From assembly GCA_008000375.1 (NCBI GenBank), contig SMOI01000001.1, forward strand, positions 132,171 through 196,170: a stretch of 64,000 bases of DNA, written 5' to 3'. This document shows, one piece after another, positions 20,549 to 31,444 of this stretch. Numbering within the stretch: position 1 is the first letter of the stretch; every line of letters starts with the position of its first letter. The position numbers and the translations under genes are program-made. This DNA is from Poteriospumella lacustris (lineage: Eukaryota; Sar; Chrysophyceae; Chromulinales; Dinobryaceae). Below the pieces are notes generated by a model that was not told the origin of the DNA, did not search any database, and saw only the letters and a program-made list of their open reading frames with translations.

Positions 20549-23402
20549 CTACTTACGCAACGACTTCGGCTCTTTCATCGCACGTGGCTCACGCGAACGA
20601 TTCGGATTCGACGTGGGAGGTACATACGATGGGGTAGACGTCGTCGAGACGGTGATATTCTCCGCGTTGGGGGCCATAAACGACGGATTCGACGTGAACG
20701 GAGAGTCCGTACTCAAGGTATTCATTTCCAAATTGGCTTTGCCGCGGCTGGTATCCGCAGCTCCGTAGCCATCGTCTTGCTCGAAGAGACCCAAGTTCTC
20801 GGTCACCATGCCCGGCTCCATCGGATCCACACTGATGAATTTCTGCATATTGTCACCTTCTTGGAACCAATGGTTCTCGAGACGATGCTCCGTGATGTCC
20901 TTGCGGGTAATGATACCCGTGACGCGGTGGTTGTTGTCCAAGACGACCAGGTGGCGCAGTCCCATCGTACGGAAGAATCTACATATATGTGTGTTGGGTT
21001 GGGGCGGGGGGTATACGTTAGCGAGCGTGCTGCAGTCAGATGGCATACACCATCGGGACGTTACCTGTAACAACGTTGCACCGACGCCGATGCGTTGATG
21101 GTGAACGGAGCCGTATCCATGTAAGGGCGCACATCCAGCCAGCATTGCTACACAACACACAGCAGCAACAGCAACAACGATGAAGAGTTCAATTTAGAGC
21201 CCAGCACACAGAACAGATCCTTCACCAGATCCTTCACCAGCAACAGCGAACGAACAACAACCGCGCCACACTTACCATATCCGTGGGGGACAACGAGATG
21301 TCTTCGATCTTGGGGTAATGCGGGTAGCTACGCTCCAACGTATCGTGAAAGACCGTCGCGGCGGGAGACAATTGAATCTCAATTTCACCACGCTCGTTGT
21401 TCGTCGACGTCGTCGGCATCGAGAACGCCTTCAATTTCATGATCGTACACAACGTCTTCCGCAGAATGAAGCCTTTCAAATGACCGTTCTTGTCCACCAC
21501 GGGGAAACCGTTGTGGCTTTTCGTCGACAAAATACGATGCACCGTACTCACGCGATTGATTTCATTCAACGTGATCACCGGTTGTGCCATGATATCGGCA
21601 ATCGGATGATAATTCAACAAGCCAAGGGTCTTGAGGGCACCTTCCAAGAAGGGCCACCCTTTCAACGTGATGTGCATGTCGTACATCGGTTGGTTGAACG
21701 CATTGCCCGAATAACGGGCCGCTGCGAAGGTGACCATCAACGGCAGCAAATATCCGTTGTTCCCGCAGGCTTCCAACATGATAATCGTACCCGCAATCGT
21801 CATGCGGGACATGCCACCCAGGACCGCCGCGGCACCGACCAACGCGTACGAACCCGAATCCGTCACATACCCCGGCATCGCACAATTCAAAATGTGACCA
21901 ATGATACGACCAAAGGCTGCACCAGCAGTCAACGTCGGTACGAACAAACCCGCCGGACACATGGAACCGGCCGTAATCGCAGCCATGAAGAAATAGGGAA
22001 TGAAAAACAGCAACAAGGCACCCGTTTCAAAGGTCTTGTACGTGGTGCCATCCACTTCTCGGTAATGATACAACTGCTGCATCGCAATGTCCGAGGGAGT
22101 GAAGTACAAGGAGGCCACTTGGTTGTATTGGTTCGTTGGACATTGGAATTGCACCAAATCATCCAACAAATCCAATTCTTGACTGGTCCAATCGGCCGTA
22201 TTCGTCGGGATATCGGTACAGGTATCCCACATGAGCGGCAAACAAAACGAGATGATGGTCATCGTCAAGGTGATCAAGATCAATTCCAAGAAACGTTTCC
22301 AGCTTTCTTTGATGTGTTGTGAACGATAAATGGTCACTTGTTTGTTCAAATAGTTGAAATAGGCACCCATGATACCACCCGCCGCGCCCATCGCCGCGAA
22401 AATCAACAATTCGTACGTCGCATATCCGTTGAAATCATCGAAGACACCAAAGGCAAACGATCCATCAACATTATGAACACCCAAACGGTTTCCATTGGTG
22501 ACCGCCGCCAAGGTTAATTCCGTAATCATCGCGCAAAAGAAGGCACGGAAGGTCAACGTCGTCGACCAAAACGATGCACCTTCCTCCAACGTGAAAAGAA
22601 TACCACCGATGGGAGCATTGAATGCTGCCGCAACGCCAGCTGCCGCACCGAAAGTCACATAGTCACGCTTGTTCTTATCGTTACGCAAATCTTGGAACTT
22701 CGTCCAACTCGTATCGAATCCGAACGTAATCGACTTGCCCTGCGACACAGACGCGCCGACGATAGATCCCGCGTGAATCATGGGTCCTTCTTTACCCAGT
22801 GGCAATCCAGATGCCACCGAGAAACACATACCTATGACCTTGGCGATCAGGACACGAAGGCGCACGACGCGTTCCAAGTAGATGCCGTTCAAATACGACT
22901 TGATCTCGGGGATACCGGACCCCGCCGCTGCTGGCTCAATCCAGCACAACACACCAGCAATCATCGAGAAGAATAAACTGAAAAACAAGTAAGCAAAGAA
23001 GCCAGATGTCCAGTTGCCATCGTCAATGTAACCATTGCAAATGTTGAATTTCTCGGTGAATAACGAGTTCGTCGTGTAGGTGACAAACAAGCCCATTAAA
23101 CCAATAATAACACCAGTAACGACAACCAAAATCCACTTCCATGCAGTAGCTCGTCGAGAGTTCGTCCACCATTGATCGCGATCTTGGAAAAAGCGACGCA
23201 ATTGATGCTACAGATGGTGTCGAATTAACAGTGACGATGTGCTATGCACAGTTTACATCGCAGCTTTACTCACCTTACGCCACATGATTGTCTCCATTTC
23301 TTCGAAATCCATCGATTCGGGGGCTTGCTTGGCGTTCGCCAATAGCTGCAACGAGCTTTCTCTGTCGGCATCGTTGCCCGTATTTTCCGAAGCCGACATC
23401 AT
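20549..23402 (-). CDS. CLC-7-type 2Cl-/H+ antiporter, paralogue B
   Basis: Four exons, 23402-23274, 23207-21276, 21147-21065 and 20978-20549, 857 aa. It starts at the first of two ATGs (MMSASENTGNDADRESS). Signatures match paralogue A: GSGIPEIKSYLNG near residue 139, GKEGPMIHAG near 181, LEEGASFW near 249, then two CBS domains (HNGFPVVDKNG; FRTMGLRHLVVLDNN). All three introns sit at the same codons and phases as in A, and exon 3 is 83 bp in both. The Asn/Ser/Thr-rich C-terminal tail and the N-terminal region differ most, suggesting different sorting or regulation. Inferred function is 2Cl-/H+ exchange on an endolysosomal or contractile-vacuole membrane. Divergent from the E2 gene. Confidence 0.93.
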
Positions 23403-23913
23403 CAGAAATACTCTCGAATACAACACCAAGGTATATGAATGAGAGAAATCTCTTTGTGAGGCTTCTAATGATGCTTATTCAGTCTAGGATGCCCTATCGG
23501 CGAAAACGATGTGAATATTTCTTCTTTATAACCAAATTCACGCATCCGAAATCGAAGCGCTTGGCAGCCGGCAGCGCGGCCCATTAGGATCTTGAATAAA
23601 GCCGGAAACACGCATAAGTGGATATGGAGTCCCACTTTCCGGCTTTTCTCACGATGACGATGACAGAGCCACTTGTGGCCACTTATGTATGGTACTTGGA
23701 CATCAAAAACGTCATGAAAAGGGCTCGAGATCACAGCTGAATTCGCCCCTTCCTTTGTTGCTTCACTCTTGAAGTGTAAATTCATACGATTTTGATGTTT
23801 TGGGGACAAGTAATGGTCACTGGCTTTGTTTCACCGTGTTGAAATTCGTCTGGGACAGTTGTGACTTCACTTTGCCAAGCCATCTAGCCAAACAAACATA
23901 AGTACAACACAAA
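23403..23913. other. Divergent intergenic region
   Basis: Between CLC paralogue B (-) and the E2 gene (+). Short frames here have no recognisable content; presumed promoters for both genes. Confidence 0.5.
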
Positions 23914-24847
23914 ATGATGCAGATCTTCCGATCTCCACTCGTCTCATCTTCGTTCAGATTATGCATTGTTATCCTGTTCCTCTTCGCTTCTCAGCTTGTG
24001 TGCAAACCTGTCTCCTCTAGTTTGTCCAGCAAACGAATTGTGTCAGAATGGAAAGACATCAACAGGGCTGGTATTGCTCTTTCTGTGCCGTTCAATACAA
24101 CTGGGTCGGAAGACTGTGGGATCCGCCTTTCGCCAATGAAGAATAACCTTCTGGAGTGGCACTTCAGCTTCACTGGAATGGAAGGAACTGCTTTTGACGG
24201 TGGCATCTACCACGGGAAAATTCTCCTGCATCCAGACTATCCTCGTAAGGCACCGGTGATTTGTGTCACTACGCCATCAGGACGATGGGAAATCAATGTG
24301 CCGATTTGTTTGTCAGGTAATCCCCAAAGCGCTTCGGATCTGTATTGGAACCTCTTCTCACCTCCAGTTCACAGCATCCGCCCACCACCAAGAGCTATGG
24401 AATCCAAATTGGAATCTACGAACGTTGGTGCTGTCGTTACGGGCATTCATGACGACTCAACCAGGAGAAATAGGGAGTATTCTGTCTCCTACACATGTTC
24501 ATAAAGCGTTGGCGGCTCGCAGCCGCTCGTTTGTATGTCCCACCTGTGGCGTGTCGCACCATGCATTGTGCACAGACGCTGTCGCTGACGGTGAGCAACG
24601 AGATGCCTTGCCAAATACATCTCCTGCTCTTCGCTCGAAAGACGTTGAGCCTCAGATGGCAAGCATGGTGCTGTCAAAGCGACAGAAACCAGCGAGGAAA
24701 GTGTCTGTGAAGGAGTCACGGCGACGAGGCAGCAGTAAGTCCTCTCTGGTGGGACTGAAAACAAAGAAATGGAAGTTCTTCGCCTCTTGGAAAGTGTTGT
24801 GTTCAGCTGTGATGAATTGGTTTGTATCTTTGTTTGCGCTTCAATGA
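23914..24847 (+). CDS. UBE2J: UBE2J (Ubc6)-type ubiquitin-conjugating enzyme with an extra N-terminal signal sequence
   Basis: Two exons, 23914-24316 and 24375-24847 (58-bp intron, phase 1), 291 aa. The UBC fold begins with helix 1 (SSKRIVSEWKDINRAG), then LLEWHFSFTGMEGTAFDGG, YHGKILLHPDYPRKAP and the catalytic ICLS, with Cys near residue 132. After the intron, HHQELWNPNWNLRT and RSRSFVCPTCG are UBE2J hallmarks. YHG replaces the HPN of ordinary E2s, as in that family. A C-terminal hydrophobic helix (VLCSAVMNWFVSLFALQ) fits the ER tail anchor used in ERAD. Unusually, residues 10-31 form a second hydrophobic stretch (RLCIVILFLFASQLVC), and no other ATG precedes helix 1. If it acts as a signal peptide, the E2 domain would be lumenal. 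Confidence 0.88.
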
Positions 24848-25168
24848 AAAAGCGAGTCGACGCTTTCTGCTACATCTACGTCATGGACAGTACCAGAGGC
24901 CTCGCCCCGCCTGAAGTGGTGCGCCAGTGTCGATGCAAGCCGTTCTGACCATTGGGCGCACCGACCGTTGAAAAAAAAAGGGGGGGCGAACACGGAGAAA
25001 CCAAAGTAGTCACCCAGTACATAGCGTGGGATGGAATAAGTGCAAATTAATAGGGTGGATTAAATCAGTAGACTGTTACTCCCACCGGTAAATACGAAGT
25101 AATCAAATTTTTTCCCGCGAAAACAAAAGGAAAACCTAATCGATCAGCCGACTATGCACCGCATGTTG
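24848..25168. other. Convergent intergenic region
   Basis: 3' regions of the E2 gene (+) and EF-hand gene (-). It contains an A9/G7 run at 24971-24987. Nothing else noted. Confidence 0.5.
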
Positions 25169-27991
25169 TTACACAAAGGCAGCCAACTTCAAATAATCTT
25201 CTGCCAAATCAGACAGCATTTCCAAATTGATTTCATCTCCTTCTTCTATTCCCAGTGCCCGCATACCTTGCAACGCGGTTTCTTTGCTCAATTCGGCGAG
25301 CGTGACACCCATCGCCGAGATTTTGCTGGCGACCAACTTTGAGCAGACTGAAATGACCGTTAACACGGACTTGATCAATGTGCAGAAGTCATGATACGAC
25401 AAGAATCCATCAGAATCTTCATCCGCCAGAGTAAATGCGACCATCAAACGCTCTTCCAGAGGCGACTTCGAGCATAAAAACGCCAGGCCGATTGCAATGT
25501 GCGAGAATCGTACCGTTCGTTGCTCGTCGTGCTGGAAGGCGTTGAAGATCTTATGCCCAATGAAAATGGCCAAATCAATGTCGAATTCTGATACTTTGCC
25601 CTGTTGGAAGACCGTACCCAACCATCGAGCCCACCCCTGATGATCCAAGCGACCAGCCTTGCTCTCCCCGCCCAATTTGTCGATCAAATCATCGGCCGAG
25701 TAATGCTCCAAGCCCAACACAGAGCTGGCTGCGCGTAGCTCCAACACGGCAGAGGATGGAGGATACTGTTGATCATTGAGATACGGGATGAAGCCATCAC
25801 TAGCTTCATCTTCACTGAACGAGCGCATGCCATTCCGGTTCTCATTCGACGCGTCGGACTGGGCATCGTCGATGTCGCTCTGGCCATCATCGTCGTACGT
25901 GACGATATCTTCTCCCGCATCCCGACGACGTACACTTTCTTCTTCCAAGAACGTCAACACCAGCGTGATGAGATCCAAGAACTGGGTGTTGGTGAAGTTG
26001 ACCAACATGTCCGCTTTCGAGGACACGTGCCGCATGTAATAAGCGATGCACATCGTATTCGCATCCGATTCTGCTTCCGTTAAGAAGGCCGCCGGTCGCA
26101 CAGAGGGATTCAGTGAGTAGCACATTTGGAACAAAATAACCACCACCGCTCGCACCGTGCTGAACTTGAGTACCTTGGGTCGTAGCAATGCCAAGATGAC
26201 CTCGGGGCGGGAGTATTCGTCATCCTCGCAGAAGAGTAACAACGCAATACACGCCTCCAACATGTCAAATTTCCCCTCCTGACGAGCATCAAAGGCCAAC
26301 GCGAATCGGTCAAGGATGAAATCAACCACGGATCGTTGTAGAACTGACAAGAGAACGTAATGTTCGCCAATCAACTTCAAGACACCGCGTGTGAAGGTCA
26401 CCGAATCGATCTTGCCTCGGTCATCGCTCAGCTGCATGATGTACTTGACCATGTCGTACCCAGTGTATTCATACAACCCCAATGCTTCTCTCGCTTCTGC
26501 TACGGACATGGTCGTGCCGTTATAGCCAACCATGTATGACGACACCTGGTCGTCTTCAAGGCTGTCCCCCGTGGGGCTCATGATGCCGATGTTGGCATTG
26601 TCGTCGGGGGATACGCGAGTCGAGTCCGCACGAATGCTTTCGACACGATAACCCACAAGTTTGGATAGGAGCTCTTCGAAATATCCTTCTCCAATTTGTA
26701 GGGTAGACAAAATCAAACGCAGGCCATGAATGAACAGCTCGACAAATTCATTCAAACTCAACAGACGTGCCTCTTTACGAGTGATCTCTACCGAGAGAAG
26801 CAGTTTGAGGAAAACCCCGTGTGCAAGATGCTCCGGAGATCCAACATCGCCGAATCGAGAGTTGAAATAGAAGATCACCTTCGCCACCGTCTTCAGATGA
26901 TCAAACAGCACCGATTCGAATGCCATTCCCTTGTTCTGTGTGGCTCGGTACCAGTAAAAAATGGACTTGAACACACGTAAATCCGGTTCCTCGCTCGAGA
27001 GTTGAAGCAAACTAAATAATTGGCCAATGTGGATACTACCTGAGCCTTGGTCATCCAAGATTTCGATGACTGTCTGCATAAATCGGCCGACAATTTCGTG
27101 AACTTCGGTCTTTGAGATATTCGCAGAGACGCTTTCTTCCAACAGAGTGTTGATGACGACTTTGGTGAGTTCGTGAGAGATGAAATGGTTTCTTCTCTTT
27201 TCTCTCGCAAACAATTCCCAAACAGCGGTTAAATTTTCATCGCTAAATGAAATCATACGACGGCCAAGCGCAAAGAACGACGAAATCGCACTGTCGTCAT
27301 AAAACTTGGACACGTTCAGCTGAGGGGTTGACTTCTGACGTTTCAAATTGCGCTGTGACGATTTATTCGATTGATGCAACTGAAAAGCTGAGATCGTGAG
27401 TTTCTTCAACAAATCATTTCCGCCAGACATGTACCAAGAGCCGAAGTCGCTGCTATCCAGATAGTAGGTGTCATCTCGAGCATCCTCAAAGATACTATCA
27501 TAGCATGAATTCGCTGCAGAAACTGCCAATTCTGAGCTGGTCATACAAGAATATGAATACGCCAATTTGCTGTCGGTTTGGAACAAGGCGTCGAAAAGAC
27601 TTGACAGAACATCGATGAACTCTTCCTTGTGGACCTTTCCGTCCCGATTCTGATCGAGCTTCGAGAAGGCAAACTTCACATGATCCTCGGTAATTAACGT
27701 ATCTTCTGAACTGGATCCAATAAAAGCCAGATTCTTCGTGCCAGAAATGTTCGCGTTTTCAAAAACCACAAGCAACTTTTTGCGGTGGAAAAGTGATGGA
27801 GCCTTGGCGACAGCAGACACAGGATAGTAAATTTCAGAGTCATCCTTGAAGCCAACGGTCTTTTCCTTGAAGTCAAATCCTGCTTGATAAACATCCTTCC
27901 ATTCCGAAAGAGGGATGCCCTCCTGCAAGTAGAATGATCGGCTGCGACCAGAGACAGAATCAATGATCTCCGTGAGATAGATGTCACTCAT
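25169..27991 (-). CDS. Large EF-hand protein of unknown function
   Basis: Single exon, 940 aa, starting at ATG 27991. An EF-hand loop DQNRDGKVHKEE lies near residue 112-125 within FSKLDQNRDGKVHKEEF, and a second clear loop, DEDSDGFLSYHD, near residue 860. The long middle is helical and leucine-rich with acidic interdomain stretches (DDDGQSDIDDAQSDASNENR), and probably holds further degenerate EF-hands, for example YTGYDMVKYIMQLSDDRGKI. No membrane segment, signal peptide or catalytic domain was seen. The C-terminal EF-hand followed by LIKSVLTVISVCSKL resembles neuronal-calcium-sensor or calcineurin-B layouts, but the length rules those out. Likely a Ca2+-responsive scaffold; no family recognised. 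Confidence 0.75.
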   Translation of the reverse strand: MSDIYLTEIIDSVSGRSRSFYLQEGIPLSEWKDVYQAGFDFKEKTVGFKDDSEIYYPVSAVAKAPSLFHRKKLLVVFENANISGTKNLAFIGSSSEDTLITEDHVKFAFSKLDQNRDGKVHKEEFIDVLSSLFDALFQTDSKLAYSYSCMTSSELAVSAANSCYDSIFEDARDDTYYLDSSDFGSWYMSGGNDLLKKLTISAFQLHQSNKSSQRNLKRQKSTPQLNVSKFYDDSAISSFFALGRRMISFSDENLTAVWELFAREKRRNHFISHELTKVVINTLLEESVSANISKTEVHEIVGRFMQTVIEILDDQGSGSIHIGQLFSLLQLSSEEPDLRVFKSIFYWYRATQNKGMAFESVLFDHLKTVAKVIFYFNSRFGDVGSPEHLAHGVFLKLLLSVEITRKEARLLSLNEFVELFIHGLRLILSTLQIGEGYFEELLSKLVGYRVESIRADSTRVSPDDNANIGIMSPTGDSLEDDQVSSYMVGYNGTTMSVAEAREALGLYEYTGYDMVKYIMQLSDDRGKIDSVTFTRGVLKLIGEHYVLLSVLQRSVVDFILDRFALAFDARQEGKFDMLEACIALLLFCEDDEYSRPEVILALLRPKVLKFSTVRAVVVILFQMCYSLNPSVRPAAFLTEAESDANTMCIAYYMRHVSSKADMLVNFTNTQFLDLITLVLTFLEEESVRRRDAGEDIVTYDDDGQSDIDDAQSDASNENRNGMRSFSEDEASDGFIPYLNDQQYPPSSAVLELRAASSVLGLEHYSADDLIDKLGGESKAGRLDHQGWARWLGTVFQQGKVSEFDIDLAIFIGHKIFNAFQHDEQRTVRFSHIAIGLAFLCSKSPLEERLMVAFTLADEDSDGFLSYHDFCTLIKSVLTVISVCSKLVASKISAMGVTLAELSKETALQGMRALGIEEGDEINLEMLSDLAEDYLKLAAFV

Positions 27992-28384
27992 TTCCGAAAC
28001 TAATCCACAACCAATAACTTCTATCTAAATCTAGGAACAGAAGCGATACAATATACCGAGCAGGGAGCACTGTTCTGGTGGTTCAACCAACAGGTTCTTC
28101 AAACAAAAGCTACTGGTCCGTCGTTGTCCATCGTGGTCCGAAAAGATTTTCTCGTCGTCGCTCGCTGTGTTGATGCCTCTTTCTGAAACGGCCTCATTGT
28201 ATACGGTTCACTCCTCTTTCTCGATTCGTGGACCTTATGACGATTCGCTCCCAAAGATGCGATGGGTTGGGAATTTCGCCAAAAAGCTGAGGAAAGAGTA
28301 TCTTTCTGTTTATGGACTTGGGTCATTCACAAAGATTAACCCCTAGTCTTGACTATTTCTTTGCTGTAATTGGATATTGACAAG
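27992..28384. other. Divergent intergenic region
   Basis: Between the EF-hand gene (-) and villin (+). Both are cytoskeletal or calcium-related, so co-regulation from a shared promoter is possible but not shown. No core motif stands out. Confidence 0.5.
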
Positions 28385-30927
28385 ATGGCTGAACCTGCTT
28401 TTGCTGGTGCTGGAAGAAAACCTGGATTGGAGCTATGGCGTATTGAGAAGCTTAAGCCCGTTAAGCAGGCTAAGGTAATGCAGTTAGATTTGTTGAAGTT
28501 TCTCCGTCAGGTTTTTTTATTGTGAATCATGCGCTGCAATAGGCTGATGGTAAATTTTATACCGGAGACTCTTACATCCTCTTGTCTACCACTCAAACTT
28601 CGGGAGGTGCCTTGTCGTGGAACATTCACTTTTGGTTGGGCACTGAAACCTCAACTGATGAAGCTGGTGTCGCTGCCTACAAAACTGTCGAATTGGATGA
28701 TAGCCTTGGAGGAGGCCCTGTTCAATTCCGTGAAGTTCAGGGCTTCGAGTCGCAGCAATTCCTTTCCTACTTCAAGAACACTGGTGGCATCCAGTACTTA
28801 CCTGGTGGTATTGAATCTGGATTCCGCAAAGTTGAGCGAGACGTGTACGAGACTCGCCTGTTGCATCTAAAAGGAAAGAGAACTGTTCGTGCTAAGGAAG
28901 TCCCTGTTCAACTGTCGAGCTTGAACAAAGGAGACGTTTTCATCTTGGACAAAGGTCTCAAGATCTTTCTGTTCAACGGCCCTTCTGCCAACAAATTCGA
29001 GAAGGCGAAGGGAATTGAAGTTGCCAATCGAATCAACTCTGATGAGCGTGGTGGTCGTGCTGAGTTGGTGCCTTTGGATACTGATCCTCGAAACGCTGAG
29101 TTCTGGGGCCACTTCGGAGGTTACCGCGATCCTGCTTCTCTCCCTGATGGCCCTGAGGATTCGGACAATGACGCCAAGCTTGTCCGCAAGATTTTCAAGA
29201 TCAGTGATGCCTCTGGAAGCCTTGAGTTTGTTGAGTTGACTCCAGCTGATGGAAAGCTGCGCAAGGACCTTCTGGTCACTGATGATGTATTCCTTGTGCA
29301 AGGTGCTTCGAAGTTGTTCTTATGGATTGGTCGCCGTTCCAATGCCAACGAAAAGAAGGAAGCCACCTTGCTTGCTGTTTCTTACATGCGCAACAATGGT
29401 ATCCCGCTGACGACGGCTATTGAGCGTGTTTCTGAAGGAAACGAAACTGGTTCGTTCAAGGCTGAGTTCCACGTCTGGGATCCTCCGATGTCCCTCAATA
29501 ACAAGCCCTCTGCTGCCAGAGCAGCGGAAAACCCTCAAAATGTCGCAGAATTGTTGGCCCGTAAGGCCAAGGAAGATGCACCCGTCGACGATGGTTCTGG
29601 AAAGGTGCAGGTTTGGGTTATCAATAATTTCCAAAAGGTTGAAGTCAATCCCGCCGATTATGGAGAGTTCTACGGTGGCGACAGCTACATCCTCTTGTAT
29701 TCCTACAAGAAGGGTCGCTCGGATGAATACATCATCTATTTCTGGCTTGGTAACGACTCGACGGCCGATGAGAAGGGTGCTGCTGCTCTTTTGACTGTTC
29801 AACTTGATGACTCTCTTGGTGGAAAGCCTGTCCAAGTCCGCGTCACCCAAGGCAAGGAGCCAACCCATTTCCGCCAATTGTTCAAGGGTCGTATGATCGT
29901 CTACAAGGGCGGCAACACTTCTGGCTTCCAGAAGACCGGCGGTGCTGCTCCTCAGGACGATATTGGTCTTTTCCACGTGAAGGGAACCAGCGGTCTGAAC
30001 ACTGTGGGTGTCCAAGTTGATGCTCGTGCCGGTTCGTTGAACTCCGAAGACAGCTTCGTCTTGGTGACACCCACCCACGCCTACGTGTGGTGTGGCTCTG
30101 GTAGCAACGCCGACGAGGTGACTGTGGCTACCAACATCGCCAATACTCTTGCCTCCAAGTACAAGCACACCGGTGGCAGAACTGTTGTGTCGGTGAGCGA
30201 AGGCAGTGAGCCAGCGGAGTTCTGGGATGCCTTGGGTGGAAAGACCGAATATGCGCAAACATCTCCAGGAACTGCTGCTCCTCGTGATGCTAGACTGTTC
30301 TCAGCATCTACCGCTACGGGTTCCTTCAAGGTTGAGGAGATCGACAACTTCGATCAATCTGACTTGAACGACGAGGATGTGTTCCTGCTTGACACCTACA
30401 CTCAATTGTTCGTTTGGATCGGTTCGCAATCGACCCAAGAGGAGAAGTCAAAGGCCCTGGAGTTTGCTCAACGTTTTATTGCTGAAGCCGATGATGGACG
30501 TGACCCTGATATCCCTATCATTCGTGTTAACGCTGGTGCTGAGCCTCCGATGTTCGCTGCTCAATTCCTTGGATGGGATGCTGATCATCATCGCAAAAAT
30601 GCTTTTGTTGACCCTTACCAAGCCAGATTGGATGCCTTGGCAGCCGAGAAGGCGAAGAAGAGCGGTGCAAACACTCCTCCTCCGGCTCCTGTCGCTGCTG
30701 CTGCCGCCGCGCCTGCTCCTGCGGCAAATATTGTTCCTCCCAAGCCAGGAACTCACAGTCTTGACGACTTGAAGGGCGGAATTCCTGCTGGAGTTGACCC
30801 CACCATGAAAGAGGAATACTTGGATGATGCTACGTTCGCGACTGTGTTCAAGATGGACCGAGCAGCCTTCAGAGCTCTTGCCAAGTGGAAGAGAGATGAT
30901 TTGAAGAAGAAGGCTGGTTTGTTCTAA
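28385..30927 (+). CDS. Villin (six gelsolin repeats plus headpiece)
   Basis: Two exons, 28385-28474 and 28543-30927 (68-bp intron, phase 0), 824 aa, the usual villin size. Gelsolin repeats are marked by the G1 and G4 signatures YTGDSYILLSTTQ with IHFWLGTETSTDEAG, and YGGDSYILLYSYKKG with IIYFWLGNDSTADEKG, each followed by ELDDSLGG or QLDDSLGG type-2 Ca2+ sites. Intermediate repeats carry LFLWIG, YVWCGSGSNADE and LFVWIGSQSTQEEK. An Ala/Pro linker (PPPAPVAAAAAAPAPA, about residues 715-740) leads to a headpiece ending KWKRDDLKKKAGLF, close to the animal KKEKGLF end that binds F-actin. It should sever, cap and bundle actin under Ca2+ control. The first intron sits right after the N-terminal W-R-I-E segment. 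Confidence 0.95.
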
Positions 30928-31190
30928 GAACGTGATAGCTATTTCATTTGAACCTTGTTTCGTTTGGTTGCCAATATTTCCTCCATATTGGGTCGTTTCT
31001 CATTGCTAGTCTCTCCTCCCAACTAGAAATTAGCCATTCGCGTATTTGATTTGTGCAGTTTATGTGAAGTTCGTTTAATGTGCGAGACACATCTCCCTCC
31101 TTCTCCTCATCGCATTGTTCATCTGTGCTCTCACATCATGTGGGGACAAACACTCTACCATACGGCTGTTTACAGCATCATGCCGCTCGC

Positions 31191-31221
31191 AGCTCGTAGC
31201 TCGTAGCTCGTAGCTTGTAGC
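31191..31221. repeat. Heptamer AGCTCGT tandem repeat
   Basis: About four copies of AGCTCGT (last one AGCTTGT) upstream of the pyruvate kinase gene. Each copy contains the palindrome AGCT. Function unknown; a simple-repeat origin is most likely. Confidence 0.85.
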
Positions 31222-31403
31222 ACAACTGCGTCAGTCCGTTCGCGCGTATTTGCACGCTGCAGGCCTCTGCGCTCTGCTGCTCTGCGTGCGTGTTGGCCAA
31301 CTCCACACTGCAACCTGCCCCAGAAGCTTCCGTCTCTCGGCGCCGTCTTTCTCTCTTCGACGTCGTCGATGGACATGTTGAAGAAAACAGTGGTGCATAT
31401 TGC

Positions 31404-31414
31404 TATATATATAG
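31404..31414 (+). promoter_or_regulatory. Possible TATA box of pyruvate kinase
   Basis: TATATATATAG lies about 31-41 bp upstream of the ATG at 31445. If used as a TATA box it would give a very short 5' UTR of about ten bases. No other element was identified. Confidence 0.3.
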
Positions 31415-31444
31415 CTTGATACGTTCAGGGAGTAATTGATCAGA

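Larger units (their letters stand above)
30928..31444. other. Intergenic region between villin and pyruvate kinase
   Basis: Same-strand spacer with the villin 3' UTR and the pyruvate kinase promoter. It contains a 7-bp repeat near 31191-31221 and a TATA-like run at 31404-31414. Confidence 0.6.

Noticed and set aside
21318-22322. 334-codon plus-strand open frame
   Set aside because: Antisense to CLC paralogue B; the equivalent shadow appears in paralogue A, so it reflects codon bias.
29320-30258. 312-codon minus-strand open frame
   Set aside because: Antisense shadow of villin exon 2.
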